A stretch of 64,000 nucleotides of DNA from assembly GCA_003024785.1 (NCBI GenBank), contig PUQB01000264.1:1-64000 (forward strand), given 5' to 3'. The position numbers and the translations under genes are program-made. The notes beneath the pieces are model-generated. The model was not told where the DNA came from and did not search any database. It was given only the letters and a program-made list of their open reading frames with translations. Source of the stretch: Selaginella tamariscina. Taxonomy: Eukaryota > Streptophyta > Lycopodiopsida > Selaginellales > Selaginellaceae. Below are positions 11,106 through 24,600 of this stretch, piece by piece (position 1 is the stretch's first letter; the number at the start of each line of letters is the position of its first letter).

Positions 11106-13015
11106 GTGGTTTATTTGCTCTTTATTAGTAGTATTGTAGCACATGCCGCATATTCTCCGCATATTGTAAAGAATCTACCTGGACAACCACACGTGGAATT
11201 TAAGCAGTATGCAGGATATATCAATATACATGCAAAATCTGGAAGATCTCTTTTCTATTGGTTTGTTGAAGCCTCACACGCAAATGCATCTTCACTTCCT
11301 ATTCTTCTGTGGTTAAATGGAGGTATGTTTAATATTTAAATTATTAATATTAAATATTAATTAAAATTCTAAAATTTAATAGGTCCGGGATGCTCATCAG
11401 TGGGCTTGGGTGGTCTCTCAGAAAAGATAGGACCATTTCTACTACAGAAACAAGGGAAAGGCATCAGTTTAAACAAGAACTCTTGGAATCAATGTATGTG
11501 TGTGTGTGTGTTGTGTAAGATATATATTTGAATGTATTATTATATTATATTAACATATTTGATTATGAGACAGATGCAAACTTACTCTTTCTGGAATCCC
11601 ATATGGAGTAGGATTCTCCTACACAGAAGCCAAGAAGGATCTTGAGTATTACTCCATTGATCAAGCAGGTTTCAGAAAACTATATAAAGTTGTGAACCGA
11701 CACACACACCATGTATATGTATGTGTACATGAAGTTCTAACATGTGTACGTGCATCATCCAGCCGAAGACAACCTGCAGTTTTTGATAGAGTGGTTTACA
11801 AAGTTCCCAGAGTTCAGGAAGAGTGACCTCTACTTGTCAGGGGAGAGCTTTGCAGGTAAATACATAAATATAAATACTGTATATTATATGTTCATGCCTG
11901 CAGGCCAATATGCTCCAACTCTGGGGACTCGTATCCTTGCCTACAATATGAAGGAGAGCGACCAAATCAACTTCAAAGGTTTTCTGGTATGTAGATGTGT
12001 GCGTGTGTGTGAGAGAGAGAGCATCGAAGTGGTATCTAAATAGTTGTACTGTCCAGCTTGGGAATGCATATACATCGAAGTATTATGAAGATGGATCTGT
12101 AGTAGAGTTTCTTTACAGTCATTCTGTAATATCACAACAAGCTTATGAGGACGAGCGTGATAGCTGCTATGTTACTAGGCCCATCAACATGACAAGATGT
12201 AATAAGGCTATGGATAACGTTGACGAACTTATACGGCACATTGATTCATATAATATCTATGCATATGCCTGTACACCTTCAGAGAAAGAGGTGCGCATGT
12301 GTGTGTATTGCGTTCTTATTTAACTGCTTTTATAGAGGAAGGATGGTCCCTGTGCTGATAAGGTGACGCCATATATGAACATGCCTGAAGTTCAAGCTGC
12401 ACTGAATGTGAAAACTCCTGTTTCCTGGAGCCATTGCAAGTAAGCGTTGCACACACACACATATTGTCTCTATATGCATATATAGATTAGCAGGTGTATA
12501 TTTACCTTCTTTTTAGTGACAATATCTTCAAGAAGTTCCATGAGAAAGATCCCAGCGGCCGAAGAATGTTGCTATTATACAAGGATTTGTTTGAAGCTAA
12601 TCTGAAAATCTGGATTTACAGGTAATTCACAAATATTAATCTCTAATGTAAGATCATATTAAAAAATCAATGTTTTTTTTTTATAGTGGTGACCTTGATT
12701 CCATGGTTCCTACAATAGCAACAAGGCGTTGGATAGATGCACTCAAGCTAAGAGTTGAGAAGCCTTGGTATACCTGGAGATACAATAACCAGGTATAATA
12801 CATGCGTGCATATGCTAGGAATATGCGTGTATATGTTAAGAATATGCGTGTGTATAGGTTGGAGGATGGACACAGGTGTATTCTGGGCTTACATTTGCAA
12901 CTGTACGTGGGCTGGACACTCTGTTCCTGAAGATAAACCTGAAGAAGCTCTGTTACTTTTCAAGTGTTTCCTCCATGGGAAGCCACTCCCTTCATTTGGC
13001 CATGACCAAACTTGA
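11106..13015 (+). pseudogene. Serine carboxypeptidase (S10 family), copy 1, lightly damaged
   Basis: S10 enzymes are secreted or vacuolar peptidases or acyltransferases. Ten exons are readable: up to 11322, 11383-11493, 11574-11668, 11763-11855, 11904-11986, 12057-12290, 12336-12439, 12517-12621, 12687-12792 and 12858-13015. Family landmarks appear in order: LLWLNGGPGCSS (oxyanion region), the catalytic Ser in GESFAG, the catalytic Asp in [10 protein letters not shown], and the catalytic His region RGAGHSVP. Compared with the copy at 53.5 kb it has lost the signal-peptide start codon context (an in-frame stop lies at 11091), is one C short in the ESPYGVGF region (11598-11600) and one G short at the His region (12909-12911). 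All other exons read cleanly, including exons 4, 5, 6 and 9 that are damaged in copy 3. It is a recent pseudogene, or partly base-calling error. Confidence 0.85.
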
Positions 13016-13527
13016 GAGAGAGAGAGTTAGTTACGAATAAACAAACATCTTACCTTCTATTATGTTTACTATGCCCCTGTTAATTACTCCTTAACTGTTT
13101 GTCGCAAATACATGCCTATAAACAAAAATATCCATCTATGTAAATACATATGTATGCACTATTGAGTTTATAACACTAGTACATAGGTATGTTGAAAGCA
13201 TATACCTACATAAATATACATGTCTCATCTGACTTATTCATCTTCTAACAATTTAAACATCTGTCACGCTATGATATATATAATGATACATCGATTCACT
13301 TTTGAGAAGCACACACGCATATACACACGTTTACAGATCTATAAACACCTCATCTCTCTAAGATATAAGTATATCAATCATATAATTGTAGCAATGTGCA
13401 CGTGTATATAATACTGTGTGTGTGTGTGTGTGTTCAATATACATTAACAATGAATAAGAATGGGGATTTACTTAATTGTTGTAATATTTTAACAAAATGT
13501 AACATCTGTTTGTTTATTATTTACTGT
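13016..13527. other. Spacer downstream of SCP copy 1
   Basis: AT-rich with CA/GT microsatellites; no gene seen. It is similar to 55500-56084, and part of it reappears inverted at about 42560-42770. Confidence 0.7.
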
Positions 13528-13954
13528 TTACCAGTACAATCCTGGATCCTCGCTGTATCCAAGGGTCTTTAAAAGACCCGTCAACTGTTTAAATTAAAAA
13601 TAAATAAATAAATAAATAAATAATTCAATGTTAATAAGGAATGTTGAAGTAGAACAATTTACTTTGCCCTGAGGTATTATCAGGTGCTTTATCACCGGAA
13701 ATGTGATTCATTAACCCCGGAGGTCCACAAACCTATTCACACACAAGTTAGTACTATTTTGGTAAGTATTAACATTTACTCTTAAGAAATCAAATAGCAT
13801 TTTGAAACAACTGTCTATAACCGTTGTGTGTGTGTGTGAGAGAGAGAGAGAGTACCAAATGATTGTCAATTCATATGCCAAAGTCTATGTTAGCTATTGA
13901 TGTATTGCATACTATAACATGGATATACATGCACATGTAGAGACTTACGTACAT

Positions 13955-13986
<32 letters not shown>

Positions 13987-14123
13987 GTATATAATGATTG
14001 GAAAGCTTACCAGGATGAGATTGTCGTCTGAAGGAGGAGGTAGACCTTTCGAGAGAATGTCTTTAGTAATGTAGCCGGAAGCTCCTCTCACTGACGCGTA
14101 GGTTTATCCACCACGTAGAAAAC
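13528..14123 (-). pseudogene. NADH-cytochrome b5 reductase, 3'-terminal fragment, copy 1
   Basis: Three exons on the minus strand match the C-terminal part of the plant mitochondrial-type enzyme: 14011-14123 (VFYVVDKPT and, after a frame break, SGYITKDILSKGLPPP), 13663-13732 (VCGPPGLMNHISG, the NADH-binding CGPPG motif) and 13528-13584 (LTGLLKTLGYSED). The FAD domain and all upstream exons are absent: the fragment joins the 5'-truncated B3 copy near 14170. The tryptophan codon expected between the DKPT and GGSGY motifs is broken, as it is in copy 2, so this was a pseudogene before the cassette was duplicated. Confidence 0.8.
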
Positions 14124-14288
14124 CTGCATTGAAGTATCTAAAGTCTCTCTCTTCCGCTCACATTCTCACATTGGGCTGGGTAGCTAAGATATAAGTTCTG
14201 TAGTTGATCTTTAGACATACTATGGACGTTATAGATGTGTGTGTGGAGTTTGGGACAGTCTCATAACTTACACTTCGTATGTTAATAG

Positions 14289-15372
14289 GTCCGGCATCAA
14301 CTGGAAAAACAAGGAAGAGAGCGGCAAGACAAGAGTGTGAAGTCTCGAAAGTCACCACTATTGACACAGAAATCTCCACCAGCTCGTAGTCCGAGTCCAC
14401 CTCGGTCTGCAATTCGGACACCGGTATCGCCAAATCGGGCTGCAACTAGTCCAGTTCACACTGAGGCTCGGAACTCAGACTGCGGTACCACTCCGAGCCC
14501 ACCTCGGACTGAAAATCGAACTCCGGCAACAACTCGTACCGAATCTCGAGCTAAATCTCGGACTCAGGGACCGACGCCTACTCCAAATTGTGGGTTTAAT
14601 CCGAGAGTTTTCACCGTAAGTGCTGATGGACGTGTTGAACTGAGGAACAGGAGTATGAACAGAGCAGGATTCCGGTGGTTATAGATATATCTGGGGCTAA
14701 TAATCAAGCATGTATTCACATGGTGTTGAAGACAGAGCAGGATAAGGAGTATAAACTGTTCATATCGGCTTCTGTTATTAAAAGGCTTCTGTAACAAACA
14801 ATGGTGTGGCACCTGCTTCTCAAGAAACAGAAGTAACTGAGATATAAAATGTTTAACTCTTACTAGCTCCAGTTATCTTTCATTTTAAGAACACACGCAC
14901 ATAAGTACAAAAAAAACAATTATGTTTTTAGTCTGAATAATCTGTGTTTAGAGTGAAGAAGCTAATGAAGAAACTCCGGCTGCGGCAAACGGGAATCGGA
15001 CGGATGAAACTCCTGTAACAGAAACTCCGACTCCGGCAAACGGGAATCTGACGGACGAGACTCCTGTAGCCGTCGATGCTGTTCCTTTGCAAACTAGAGA
15101 GCTTAACGTAAGACTGGGCTTCCCAAGATAACCATTCCTGTTAAGACGCCCCTACTGCAGAATGGTACTCTCTCTCTCTCTCTATACGTGGATGATGTGT
15201 GTATACACACACATATTCAGAGTGAATACGTACTCATTAACCTTGGCATGTGCAGAAGAGTTTTGCCGAGAAGTATTTGCCAGCAAACACGTGTGAGGTG
15301 ACGGTAAGCGACGGTACGGGTAAGACCTGGGCGATGAACTGGATAGTGGGGCCGAAGAGAGAAGTGGTTGAA
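14289..15372 (+). pseudogene. B3 gene copy 2, 5'-truncated, left part
   Basis: Contains exons 4-6 only: 14289 to about 14832, 14952-15164 and 15256-15372. Homology to copy 1 begins inside intron 3, so the N-terminal B3 domain is absent. Exon 4 carries several small deletions relative to copies 1 and 4, and exon 6 stops at the Harbinger insertion at 15373. The remaining 3' end is at 41354-41438, 26 kb away. Confidence 0.88.
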
Positions 15373-16209
15373 GGGTACTCCACACTGGCCACTATATTAG
15401 TTAATTTAAAATGTTTTTAAAACTAAAATGTTGCTTTTAAAATTTCTTGCCTTTGCACAAGTTAAACTAATTGCCACTTTAATGATTTTAAATTGGTCTT
15501 TTAAATAAATTTTACTTTAATGTAATTTCTTCACACCAACATTTTAGCACTAATTAATCACATTGGATTTTATTAATTTTACCTTAAATTAATTATTGTT
15601 GTTATAACCTAAGGTAGAGCATTGCATGCAGTAGCAAGCTGAAAGTGAGAAGTGATCCACCTTGTTATTGATCTCACTTATTTTTTTTTAAGGTTTCTTT
15701 TGTAGGTTTCAAGGGGAAAGATTTCAGAAAAGTATTGTAGACCTCAAAGAGAAGTAGTTCTTAAAGCTTTGTGCAGTTATGTAGAGAGATTTTTGATTGT
15801 GTGGTAGCTCCCTTGAGAATTTTAACAATTGCTATGCTTTATCAGAGCTTGAAGATGCTAACCAAAAACTGAGAAACAATATGTGAGACCTATTCATCAG
15901 TGTAAAGTAGTAAGTTAAACTCTCAAAAGTACACAAAGGTATGTTGTCTTTGTAATTGTTTGATTTTCATGTTGCTAAACTTTGTTACTCTTAGGTGAAA
16001 GAGGAAGTACAATGTCCAAAATGTAACCACTTTTTTGATACCAATGTGTGATGAAGTCTAGATCTGAAGTAGCAATGAGACAAGCTAATTGAAAGAGTCT
16101 TGAAAATGAGAGGAAGAGGCAGAGGTTGCAATTAAAGAAAAATGAAGAAGTTGCAAACATACAATTACAGCTACAGATTCAGCAGGATCTTTTAGTGGCA
16201 TTTGGATTT

Positions 16210-16889
16210 AGTAAGTTTTCGACGATCAGAGATGGAATCAGAACGTTCAACAGGCTTGTTCACATTTTATAAAACGCAACCATGAAGCAAGACACGAACT
16301 ACAAAGAGATACCGGTCCAAGTTTGCATAGCTACCACACTTTACAAGCTTAAGAACAGTTCTAAGTACTTAACACTCATTGAGCTATTTGGCATTGGCAT
16401 TGTGCACGAGACTTGCTATGCAATGATATATGCTTGGAAGGTTCATCAAATTTCCAACAAGTGAGGAAGATCTCGCAGTAGTTATTGAAGGTTCTAGGTC
16501 ACTGACATAGCTTCCAAATGTTGCTAGATGTTTCAACTACACACCCAAATTGAGATTATCTAGCCAAATAAAAATCTTGAAGTGTATTATAAACATCACT
16601 AGTACAGTCTAGTTCCTCAAGCGATTATAAACAACAGGAAACAGTTCCTGGATAGTTGTTGTGGTTGGCCAGGAACTGTGACAAGTATGACAAAATTCTA
16701 GTTTTTGACAACAATTAGCTAGGGGCAAAGTTATACAAGGTCAAGTGCAACAGCTACCTATTGTTTAGTTGCAGCCTTACCTCCTTGGAGATGGTGGTTA
16801 CCCTTGCTCTACATGGATTATGACAGCGTTTCGGAGAAGAACAAACCTCAATGCAATAAGACAATACTATAATGCATAATTGTCGAAGG
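16210..16889 (+). pseudogene. Harbinger transposase, N-terminal and central part (copy A)
   Basis: Reads KEIPVQVCIATTLYKLKN and LIELFGIGIVHETC, the helix-turn-helix-like region typical of PIF/Harbinger transposases. Further on comes a YLLGDGGYP motif with W-I-M-T-A-F, which carries the second catalytic Asp. The first catalytic Asp, normally in an IDGT motif, is replaced (INYT in the better preserved copy B). Stops and frame breaks are scattered. It ends in LSK, where the Ty3-A element begins. Confidence 0.82.
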
Positions 16890-17495
16890 TGTTGAACATA
16901 GAAAATCCTACACTAAAACATAGTAATGGTCGCCATCGATAACCTGTATTAAGGGTATATCGAAATAAGGTGAAAGAGATATAAAGTACATATCAAGCTT
17001 CAAAAGGTCGGGATAGGATAAAGATGACAAGGTATATAGCATTCCGTCACATTGCTGAGAAAGAATAGCATACATCAAAGCAGATAGATGAGCAAAAAAA
17101 GACATATTGAGAGTAGAATGAAACTTATATTTTGTCCACATATGGTACATAGTACAACAAACATATACTCGGGATGCTTTTCTAGTCCTAATCTAGTTTA
17201 TTTATACTTGTACTCTTGGTCCCGTACTAGTAGTTATCATAACTTCCTCCTAACCTTATCCTTTCAGTTATCATAACTCCTTATCCCTATCCTGAATCGC
17301 CGTACTCTACCTCAAACATCGTATTACGATAGTGGACTAAGTGTATTACAATAGTAATCTCGTATTTATGTATTTCCATCTAACTCTCATTTTTTCCTCA
17401 ATATATACTTTCTTTTGGTGTTTTTTTTTTCACATTAGGCCCAAAGAAATAAACATAACTAGGAATCTTCTACATGACTAACTATGATCCTAACA
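16890..17495 (-). repeat. 3' LTR of Ty3-A copy 1
   Basis: A 606-bp repeat starting TGTTGAACATAG and ending CCTAACA, matched at 45129-45754 and partly at 39403-39676. Confidence 0.88.
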
Positions 17496-18915
17496 TCCCC
17501 CAGACTAGAACTGTTGCATCGCTCTGATGCAACTTCATGATGGCCCCATTGTTGTGCTACAAATAGAAGCCACCACGGTCTTGAGCTTGTGGTTCTCCTT
17601 GTGTAGTTTGCGGACTTCTTATGTGTCGTTTGTAGCCGTGGTAGTGGTTGGGTTGAAGTCTCCTTGTGTATGCATGTTCATGAGTACCTTATGTTGTTTG
17701 TACAAGCGGCACATGATGTTTGTTTGTTCCTGAAGTTGCCTATCCATGGAATTACAACGATCGTGGAGTTGTTGAGCGAGTGTTGCCTCCCCTCGGTGAA
17801 TATCCACTTGATGTATTAGGGAGTCGACTACACTCCAAAGATGTGAAAGCTAACCTTCGAGACTGGCATCATTTATTGTGTCTTGCGTTGGTAGTTCGGG
17901 TGAAGTTGTTTGATCCCGCGCACGGTTGGAACTTTTGGGTGTGTCCTGCTCTTGTTGATCTGCAGCATGATGCCCCATGTGTTGTGGTTCAGAGTGGGGT
18001 TCATGCTCCTTCTCTTTATGGTGAGTGTCTTCGTAGTTATCGATGTATGCTTGAATGTATGTGTGGACTTGCGGAATTGGGTCGAAAGCCTTTGGATATG
18101 GTAATTCAAACACATCCATAATGAGCTTACTTGTGAATGCGAATACCCCGCCGTGTAGTTGTAAGGCCTTGAGTTATGGTATGTAAGCCTTAATTGCCTG
18201 ATCGATTAAGTACTCATCCAATCGCTTTTGAACAAATGTCTCCAGCTACATTCATTGTATCCATTCTTGTATATCGGATATGAAAGTTGGTGATGGGCGA
18301 GCAACATGGTACAGAACTAGTGAGATTGGTAATGTGGGTTCGAACTGGAACTCGGGGGGCTATGCTATAGCAGAGGTGCTCCTTGTGTCAATGAGTTCAT
18401 CCATGGAACCTATTAGTGAATCCTGTATGGAAAGTGGAGATTGAGAAGCAACCTGTATAAGAACGGAAGGTTTGTACACGAGAAGTGAATGAAGAAGAAT
18501 TGTGAAACCCTAGTGCGTGTGTTCGACAGTGTGCGCTTGTTTTATGCTCGGTATATTTATGGCATGTCAAACTTTTCTAGATAGTCCACGTGTCAATTTC
18601 TAATTTGTTTACTGTGTGAACACCTTGGTTTTCGGTAGATTTGGCAGAATATTTTACCATTGGATATTGTGTTTCTCGGTTTTTGCCATTGTTGGAACTC
18701 GTATCCCACTCGTGTGAATTATCTTGGCGATATTTTGAGAAGATTCTGCTTACGTCTATTTTCCAGACTAGTATGTTCTTCTGTATATTTTCGTCTTGAG
18801 ATTGTCGTATTACGGTGCTGTTTCTAACTACATGATGTGTCCAGTAAGGGGTTGCGGTTGGTGTCTTCGGGATCGTGATATGACTGACTTGCTGTTGAGT
18901 TTGTGTTCTGACTTG
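17496..18915 (-). other. 3' internal region of Ty3-A with a coiled-coil frame
   Basis: Lies between integrase and the 3' LTR on the minus strand and is shared with 45755-47150 in copy 2. Broken frames encode a His/Glu/Asp/Gln-rich stretch and a heptad-like helical part (QLSHLQSVVD, RQLQEQTNIM). No recognised domain. Part of the fossil element. Confidence 0.6.
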
Positions 18916-19457
18916 TTGTTAAAGGTAAAATATTAGGAGCATAGGACATCCTACTGTAGAGAGAATAAGGGTAGGAAGGTCTGTAGTAAGCATGTAAGGA
19001 AAGGTTGTGAAGAAGGAAATCCTTACCGAGAGGAAAAGGAAGGAAAAGGAAAAGGAAAAGGTAAAGGATGACGTGGCGAGAGGAAGAGTAGTTAAGGGAA
19101 GTTAGGGCAAGAAGGAGGGTCTCCATTTGAAGTTCTAGCAGGAGATAAAGGTTCTCTACACTTTGTCTTTTGTATTCATGTTAGTAATGAAAGGTGCATA
19201 TTAGAGAATCTTGTGTGTGTGTATGTACTCTCAATGAATGGATCTAACAAGGCAATAGCCAAAATCCGTTCTTGCCCTTGACTTTGGAGACCAGTCATAG
19301 TGGCACTGGGAGAAGTCTGATATATATAAGATATATTGAGAGTTGAGAAAGGAAAGGGTGTAGCCTTTCCTGTACGTTGTATGAAAGGTTTCCTGTCTGT
19401 GAAGGAAACAGGTTAAATAGGAAAAGGTGAGGCAGAGAGCCCTTTTCCTGTTTAACA
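18916..19457 (+). repeat. 5' LTR of Ty3-B
   Basis: A 542-bp repeat starting TGTTAAAGGTAAAATATTAG and ending TTTAACA, nearly identical to 27440-27982. It includes a short GGAAAA-rich tandem stretch. Confidence 0.94.
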
Positions 19458-19589
19458 ATTGGCGACCACGGAGGGATTTCGCCATTGCAGTGTTAGCATT
19501 CATTGAGAAAAGAGGCTAAAAAGATAGAATTCTCATTCTGAAAAAGGCTCGGAAGGTGTAGAGCCGGATGTGTAAAGGAGAAGGAATGA

Positions 19590-21240
19590 ATGGAACCGTG
19601 GAGGAACCATCGTCCTGATCCAGCCTTAGCTGATCAAAGGAACCAAAGGCAGGCCAATAGAGTGGCTGCCCAACAGCAACCTGAAACTGACGAAAATAGA
19701 CGTCAAAATATCCTTGGCAAGATAGTAGAGGATATTGCAGAAACAATACAGAAATCTGAGGCTGATCCAGAGAATTGGAGGCAGTATCAAACAGCTGGTT
19801 TAGAGGAAACAGTGAGAGGAGGAGTGCCTGTTCATATACCGAGATTGCAAGGAGAAGGATCTCCTGAGAACTCCCGAAGAGGAAGGGAGGAAGGTGTAAG
19901 AGGAAATACACCAGAGCAAAGGGTTATTACAAATATGGCACTTTTCCCGGGAATGTTTGGGGGTACGGTGATGTATCCCACATTCTCTGCAGGAAAGAAG
20001 GAAAATCCGAAAAGGCACTTACAACAGTTTGAAGAGGTAGTAAAACTGTATAAGGTGACGGATGCAGAAAGGCTGCTTATATTTCCACATACATTGAAAG
20101 GAAATGCCTCTGATGGTATTATGATTTAGAAAAGGAAGTCAGAGAGAATTATCAGAAGGTTACTGATGCATTTAAGGAATATTTCAGAAAGGAGGAATTG
20201 CCGGAGGAACATTTAGAGAAGTTAAGGACTATCCTTCAAGGCAAAACAGAAAAGATAGATGAATATACACACCGTTTTAAGAAACATGAGAAAAAGTGTA
20301 AGGCATATGTGAAGATGGATGCCTTATTGCAATGGTATAAGCAAGGGTTGCTAAAACCATATAGAGATCTAGCACTTACTATCAATGAAAAGGATAGAGA
20401 GGATCTCATTCAATTAAAAATATATGAGAAGAAGAGAAGGCAGATAGAAAAGATTGCAGAAGGAAAGCTGAAAATATATGGAAGAAAGGAAGAATCCTCT
20501 GATGAAGAGGAAGAGGAAGCTGATGTAGTAAAAGTTCGAAAATATCCTATAGATGAGAAAGCATTGGCTCAAATGATGAAAACTTTAAAAGGAATGACAG
20601 TTAAAGAGGAGTTAAAGGAAAAAGTATGGTGTACTAAATGTAACAATCTGGTCATACGGTAGGAGAATGTAGACTGCAATTGCCTACATGCCAAATGCGG
20701 AAAGGAAGGACATGTGCTAGGAACTGCAAATTTCCTAAATCAGAATGTGGCTAGTATAGAGAGAGAAAAGGAGAAGGATGAACGTCCACCTCCTAGAAGG
20801 TTCCCACCTAATAGGAACCGTGGGAATGAGAGGAATGATAATGCTTCCTTATGAGAACAGGAACAATATATATGGAAGGAATGAAGTTCCTTATCAGAAT
20901 AGGAATACTGGATATTATGACAGAAGGAATGATAATCCTTACGAAATTAGAGAGGAAAGGTATTATGCAGGAAGAAATGGTCCATATAAGGCGTGGCAGA
21001 ATGATAGACCTTATCCTGAAAGAAATGATAGGCAATATAGAGGAGAGGAAAGACCATATCAAGGTCAAAGAGGCAGAAATGATTCCTATAACAAGGAAAT
21101 GATAAACAAGGACCACAGGGTAGGAATTTTCCTTCCCAGGTTTGTTATACATGTGGTGAAACAGGACATATCTCTAGGGAATGTCCTAGGCGGAAGGTAC
21201 AACCTCCTACTTCCACCAGAACGACTAATGTGCCTACAAC
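19590..21240 (+). other. Gag and zinc-knuckle region of Ty3-B
   Basis: A retrotransposon Gag segment is followed by a Tyr/Asn/Arg-rich low-complexity stretch and a CCHC knuckle (CYTCGETGHISRECP). Part of the fossil element. Confidence 0.82.
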
Positions 21241-21649
21241 ACGGCTTATTCAAATAGAGGAGGAAAAGGATGAGTATCCACCCGTTGCAAGGGCAGTTAT
21301 AGCTCTTCAAGAGAAGAAGAAGGAATCCTCTTGTTATGGAGAAGGTGAGGTAGTTACTATTCCTAACAAGGAGAGCTTGTTACAGGAAAAGGTAAACAGC
21401 AGGAGAGGATCCGACCAGAAAGGTCAGACTGATAACGAATCAGAAGGTATAAACAGGTGATATAGATAAAGGGAACAAAGTTTTTCATTATTACCATTAC
21501 ATGATAAAACAATGGACTCCATGTATCACCAAGCTATAAATCAGGGAGGTAAAGACGCTTGGACAGTTGATAAAGGTAGCTCCTTACATAAGAAACCAGA
21601 TATTAAATGCATTAAGTTTAGTTCACAAACATCACCTTCACGTGAAGGA

Positions 21650-24600
21650 TACACAGTTGTTGTAAATGGATGGAAAGGGAAGTACTGTATGAAGGTGATT
21701 ATGATGGACATGTTCCTTGCATCACAGTATATGTGGGAAGGAATAAGTTAAAGAGAGTATTAATAGATGGAGGTTCAGGTGTGAATTTTATTGAAGAAGG
21801 AGAATGTAAAAGGATGGGTTTAGGACCTATCCAACCGGCTCCATTTAACCTTAAAATGGCTGATCAACGAAGTGTAAGACCATTAGGCATTGTGAGAGCA
21901 GTCACTATATCCGTTAAAGGACTTAAATAAAATATCCTTAATTGTCCTACGAATGGAAGGACAGGATGCAACATATACTATGTTGTTAGGACGACCTTGG
22001 CTTAAGGTGGCCCAAGCGGTGCAGGATTGGGGCTCAGGAAAAATGACAATAGAACAAGGTGACTTGAAGGTCGATATTCATACATGCTAAGGGATACTTA
22101 GCACAGAAGGATCGGCCAGTTGCATTGGAAGGGTATGATTGGGTGCGGGGCTTGGATGATCAGGAGGAAGAGCAAATTTTAAAAACATATCCTGATCTAA
22201 AAGCTCTTGCAGAGATTGATTTATATGCCATTCTGAAGGAAAGAAAAGCATCTTTCAAAAGGAACAGGAAAGAACAGAACAATCTGGGCTTGCAGGAAAA
22301 ATTTTATAAGTCTGTTCCTTATGAAATGAATTTGCAGGAACAACCTGCTGAATATACATATATCTACACGAATGATCCTTTAGAGCAAGTTAATATAGGT
22401 ACAGAAATGGAACCTAAGATATTAAATATAGCTCAAGGATTGGATCCTGATTTTAGGAATAAAGGATTGATGTTGTTAGCCAAATACAAGGATGTATTTG
22501 CATGGTCCTATCAGGATCTTAAAGGAATACCACCAGAGATATGTATGCACACTATTCAATTATTGCCGGGATGCCAACCGGCCAAACAAAGTGCATACAA
22601 TGAATCCTAACTATGCTAAATTGGTGAAAGAGGAAATTGATAAACTGTTGAAGGTTGGCTTTATATATCCTATACAAGGAGCGCAATGGTTGTCACCACT
22701 CGTGATCGTCCCTAAAAAGAATGGGAAGCTAAGAGTGTGTGTCAATTATAAAAAGCTAAATGATGTTACAACTAAGGATATCTTTCCTATTCCTTTCACA
22801 GAGGAAATGCTGGATAATGTCGCAGGCCATGAAATGTATTCCTTTATGGATGGCTTTTCAGGATATAATCAGGTGATGGTAGCTCCAGCAGATCAACATA
22901 AGACGGCTTTTATAAGTCCGTGGGGTGCCTATGCCTATAGGGTTATGCCTTTTGGCTTATGTAATGCACCCTTTACGTTTCAAAGAATTATAACGGATAC
23001 CTTTCGTGAATACCTTTTAGATTTTATGAAAGTCTTTATGGATGACTTTAGTGTGTATAGTACAAAACAGGAACATTACAGTGTTTGGAAAAATGTTTCC
23101 AGAAATGCAGACAAAATTCAGTTGCTTTAAATCCAGAAAAATGTAACTTTTTTGTTAAATCAGGAGTCCTTTTAGGACATGTGGTTTGTAAGGAAGGAAT
23201 ATTGGTTGATCAGGACAAGGTTAAGGTATCCTTAGCCTACAACCACCACAGGATATAAAGGAGTTACGAAGGTTTTTAGGCAAAATAGGCTACCATAGGC
23301 GGTTTATAAAGCATTATGCTAAACTCGCCAAACCTTTAACCGACTTGCTTAAGGTTGATGTGCCATATGTTTGGACTTAGAGTGTCAAGAGGCATTTGAT
23401 AACCTTCGAACGGCTCTTATTAAAGCCCCCATATTGGTTAGTCCCAAGTGGGATCGGGAATTCCATGTACAAGTTGATGCCTCTGATATTGCTATAGGAG
23501 CTGTCCTTACGCAAATGCAAGAGGACGGTAAGGATCGTCCTATTTATTATGCTAGTCGCAGGCTCACACCTGCAGAGGTAAATTACACTACTACAGAAAA
23601 GGAAGCATTGGGTATGGTATATGCTATCCACAAATTTAGACATTATCTTTTGGCTAATAAAGTAAAACTTTTTGTGGATCATAAGGCTTTATTATATTTA
23701 CTTAATAAACCTGTACTTACAGGAAGGTTAGCCAGGTGGTTCCTACTTCTGCAGGAATATGATTTTGAAATAATTCATAAACCTGGAAAGCAACACGAAC
23801 AGGCTGATCATTTAAGTCGTATTAAAACAGGCGAACTTCCTATTCGTACTATGGATGACTTTCCTGATGCGAGTTTATTTCGTGTGGATGTTCCATTAAG
23901 GTGGTTAGATCATATTACACAATATCTAGCCACTGGAATAGTACCACTTACTTATAAGACGCCCGATGAAAGGAAGCTCTTTGTCGTGAGGACACGACAC
24001 TTCTCTCTCGTGGGAGGAAAGCTGTATAAACTGGGGTCCGGGTATTACGAAGGTGTGTGGATCCTTTAGAGGCCCCAGAGGTTCTTAAAGAGGCTCATTC
24101 AGGCCTTGCAGGAGGACATTTTGCAGAGGAAATAACAGGAAGGAAAATCCTTCAGGCAGGGTTATGGTGGCCTACTTTATGGAGAGATGTAAATAGATAT
24201 TGTAAGGCATGTGATAAATGCCAACGTGCACAATTGCCTCCAAAGAAACAAATACAACCTTATAATCCAGTTCTACCACTGGAACCTTTCCAAAAATGGG
24301 GAATGGATTTTATAGGACCAGTTAATCCTATAAGCTCAAAAAGGAATCAATATATATTGGTTTTAACAGATTATATGACTAAATGGGTAGAGGCAGAGCC
24401 TATGAGAAAGGCTGATGCATATAATACAGCGAAGGTTATATATAATACTATAATAGTACGTTATGGTATTCCTAAGGAAATTGTGAGTGATAGAGGAAAG
24501 CATTTCGTGAATGAAACAATAGAAATGCTTATGAGGGAGTTTGTGATAAAACATAAGAAGTCTACACCATATTACCCACAAGGTAATGGACAAGCTGAAT

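Noticed and set aside
11106-11130. GTG as start codon of SCP copy 1
   Set aside because: Plant genes do not normally use it; copy 3 shows the proper ATG a little upstream, and in copy 1 that context is shifted out of frame.
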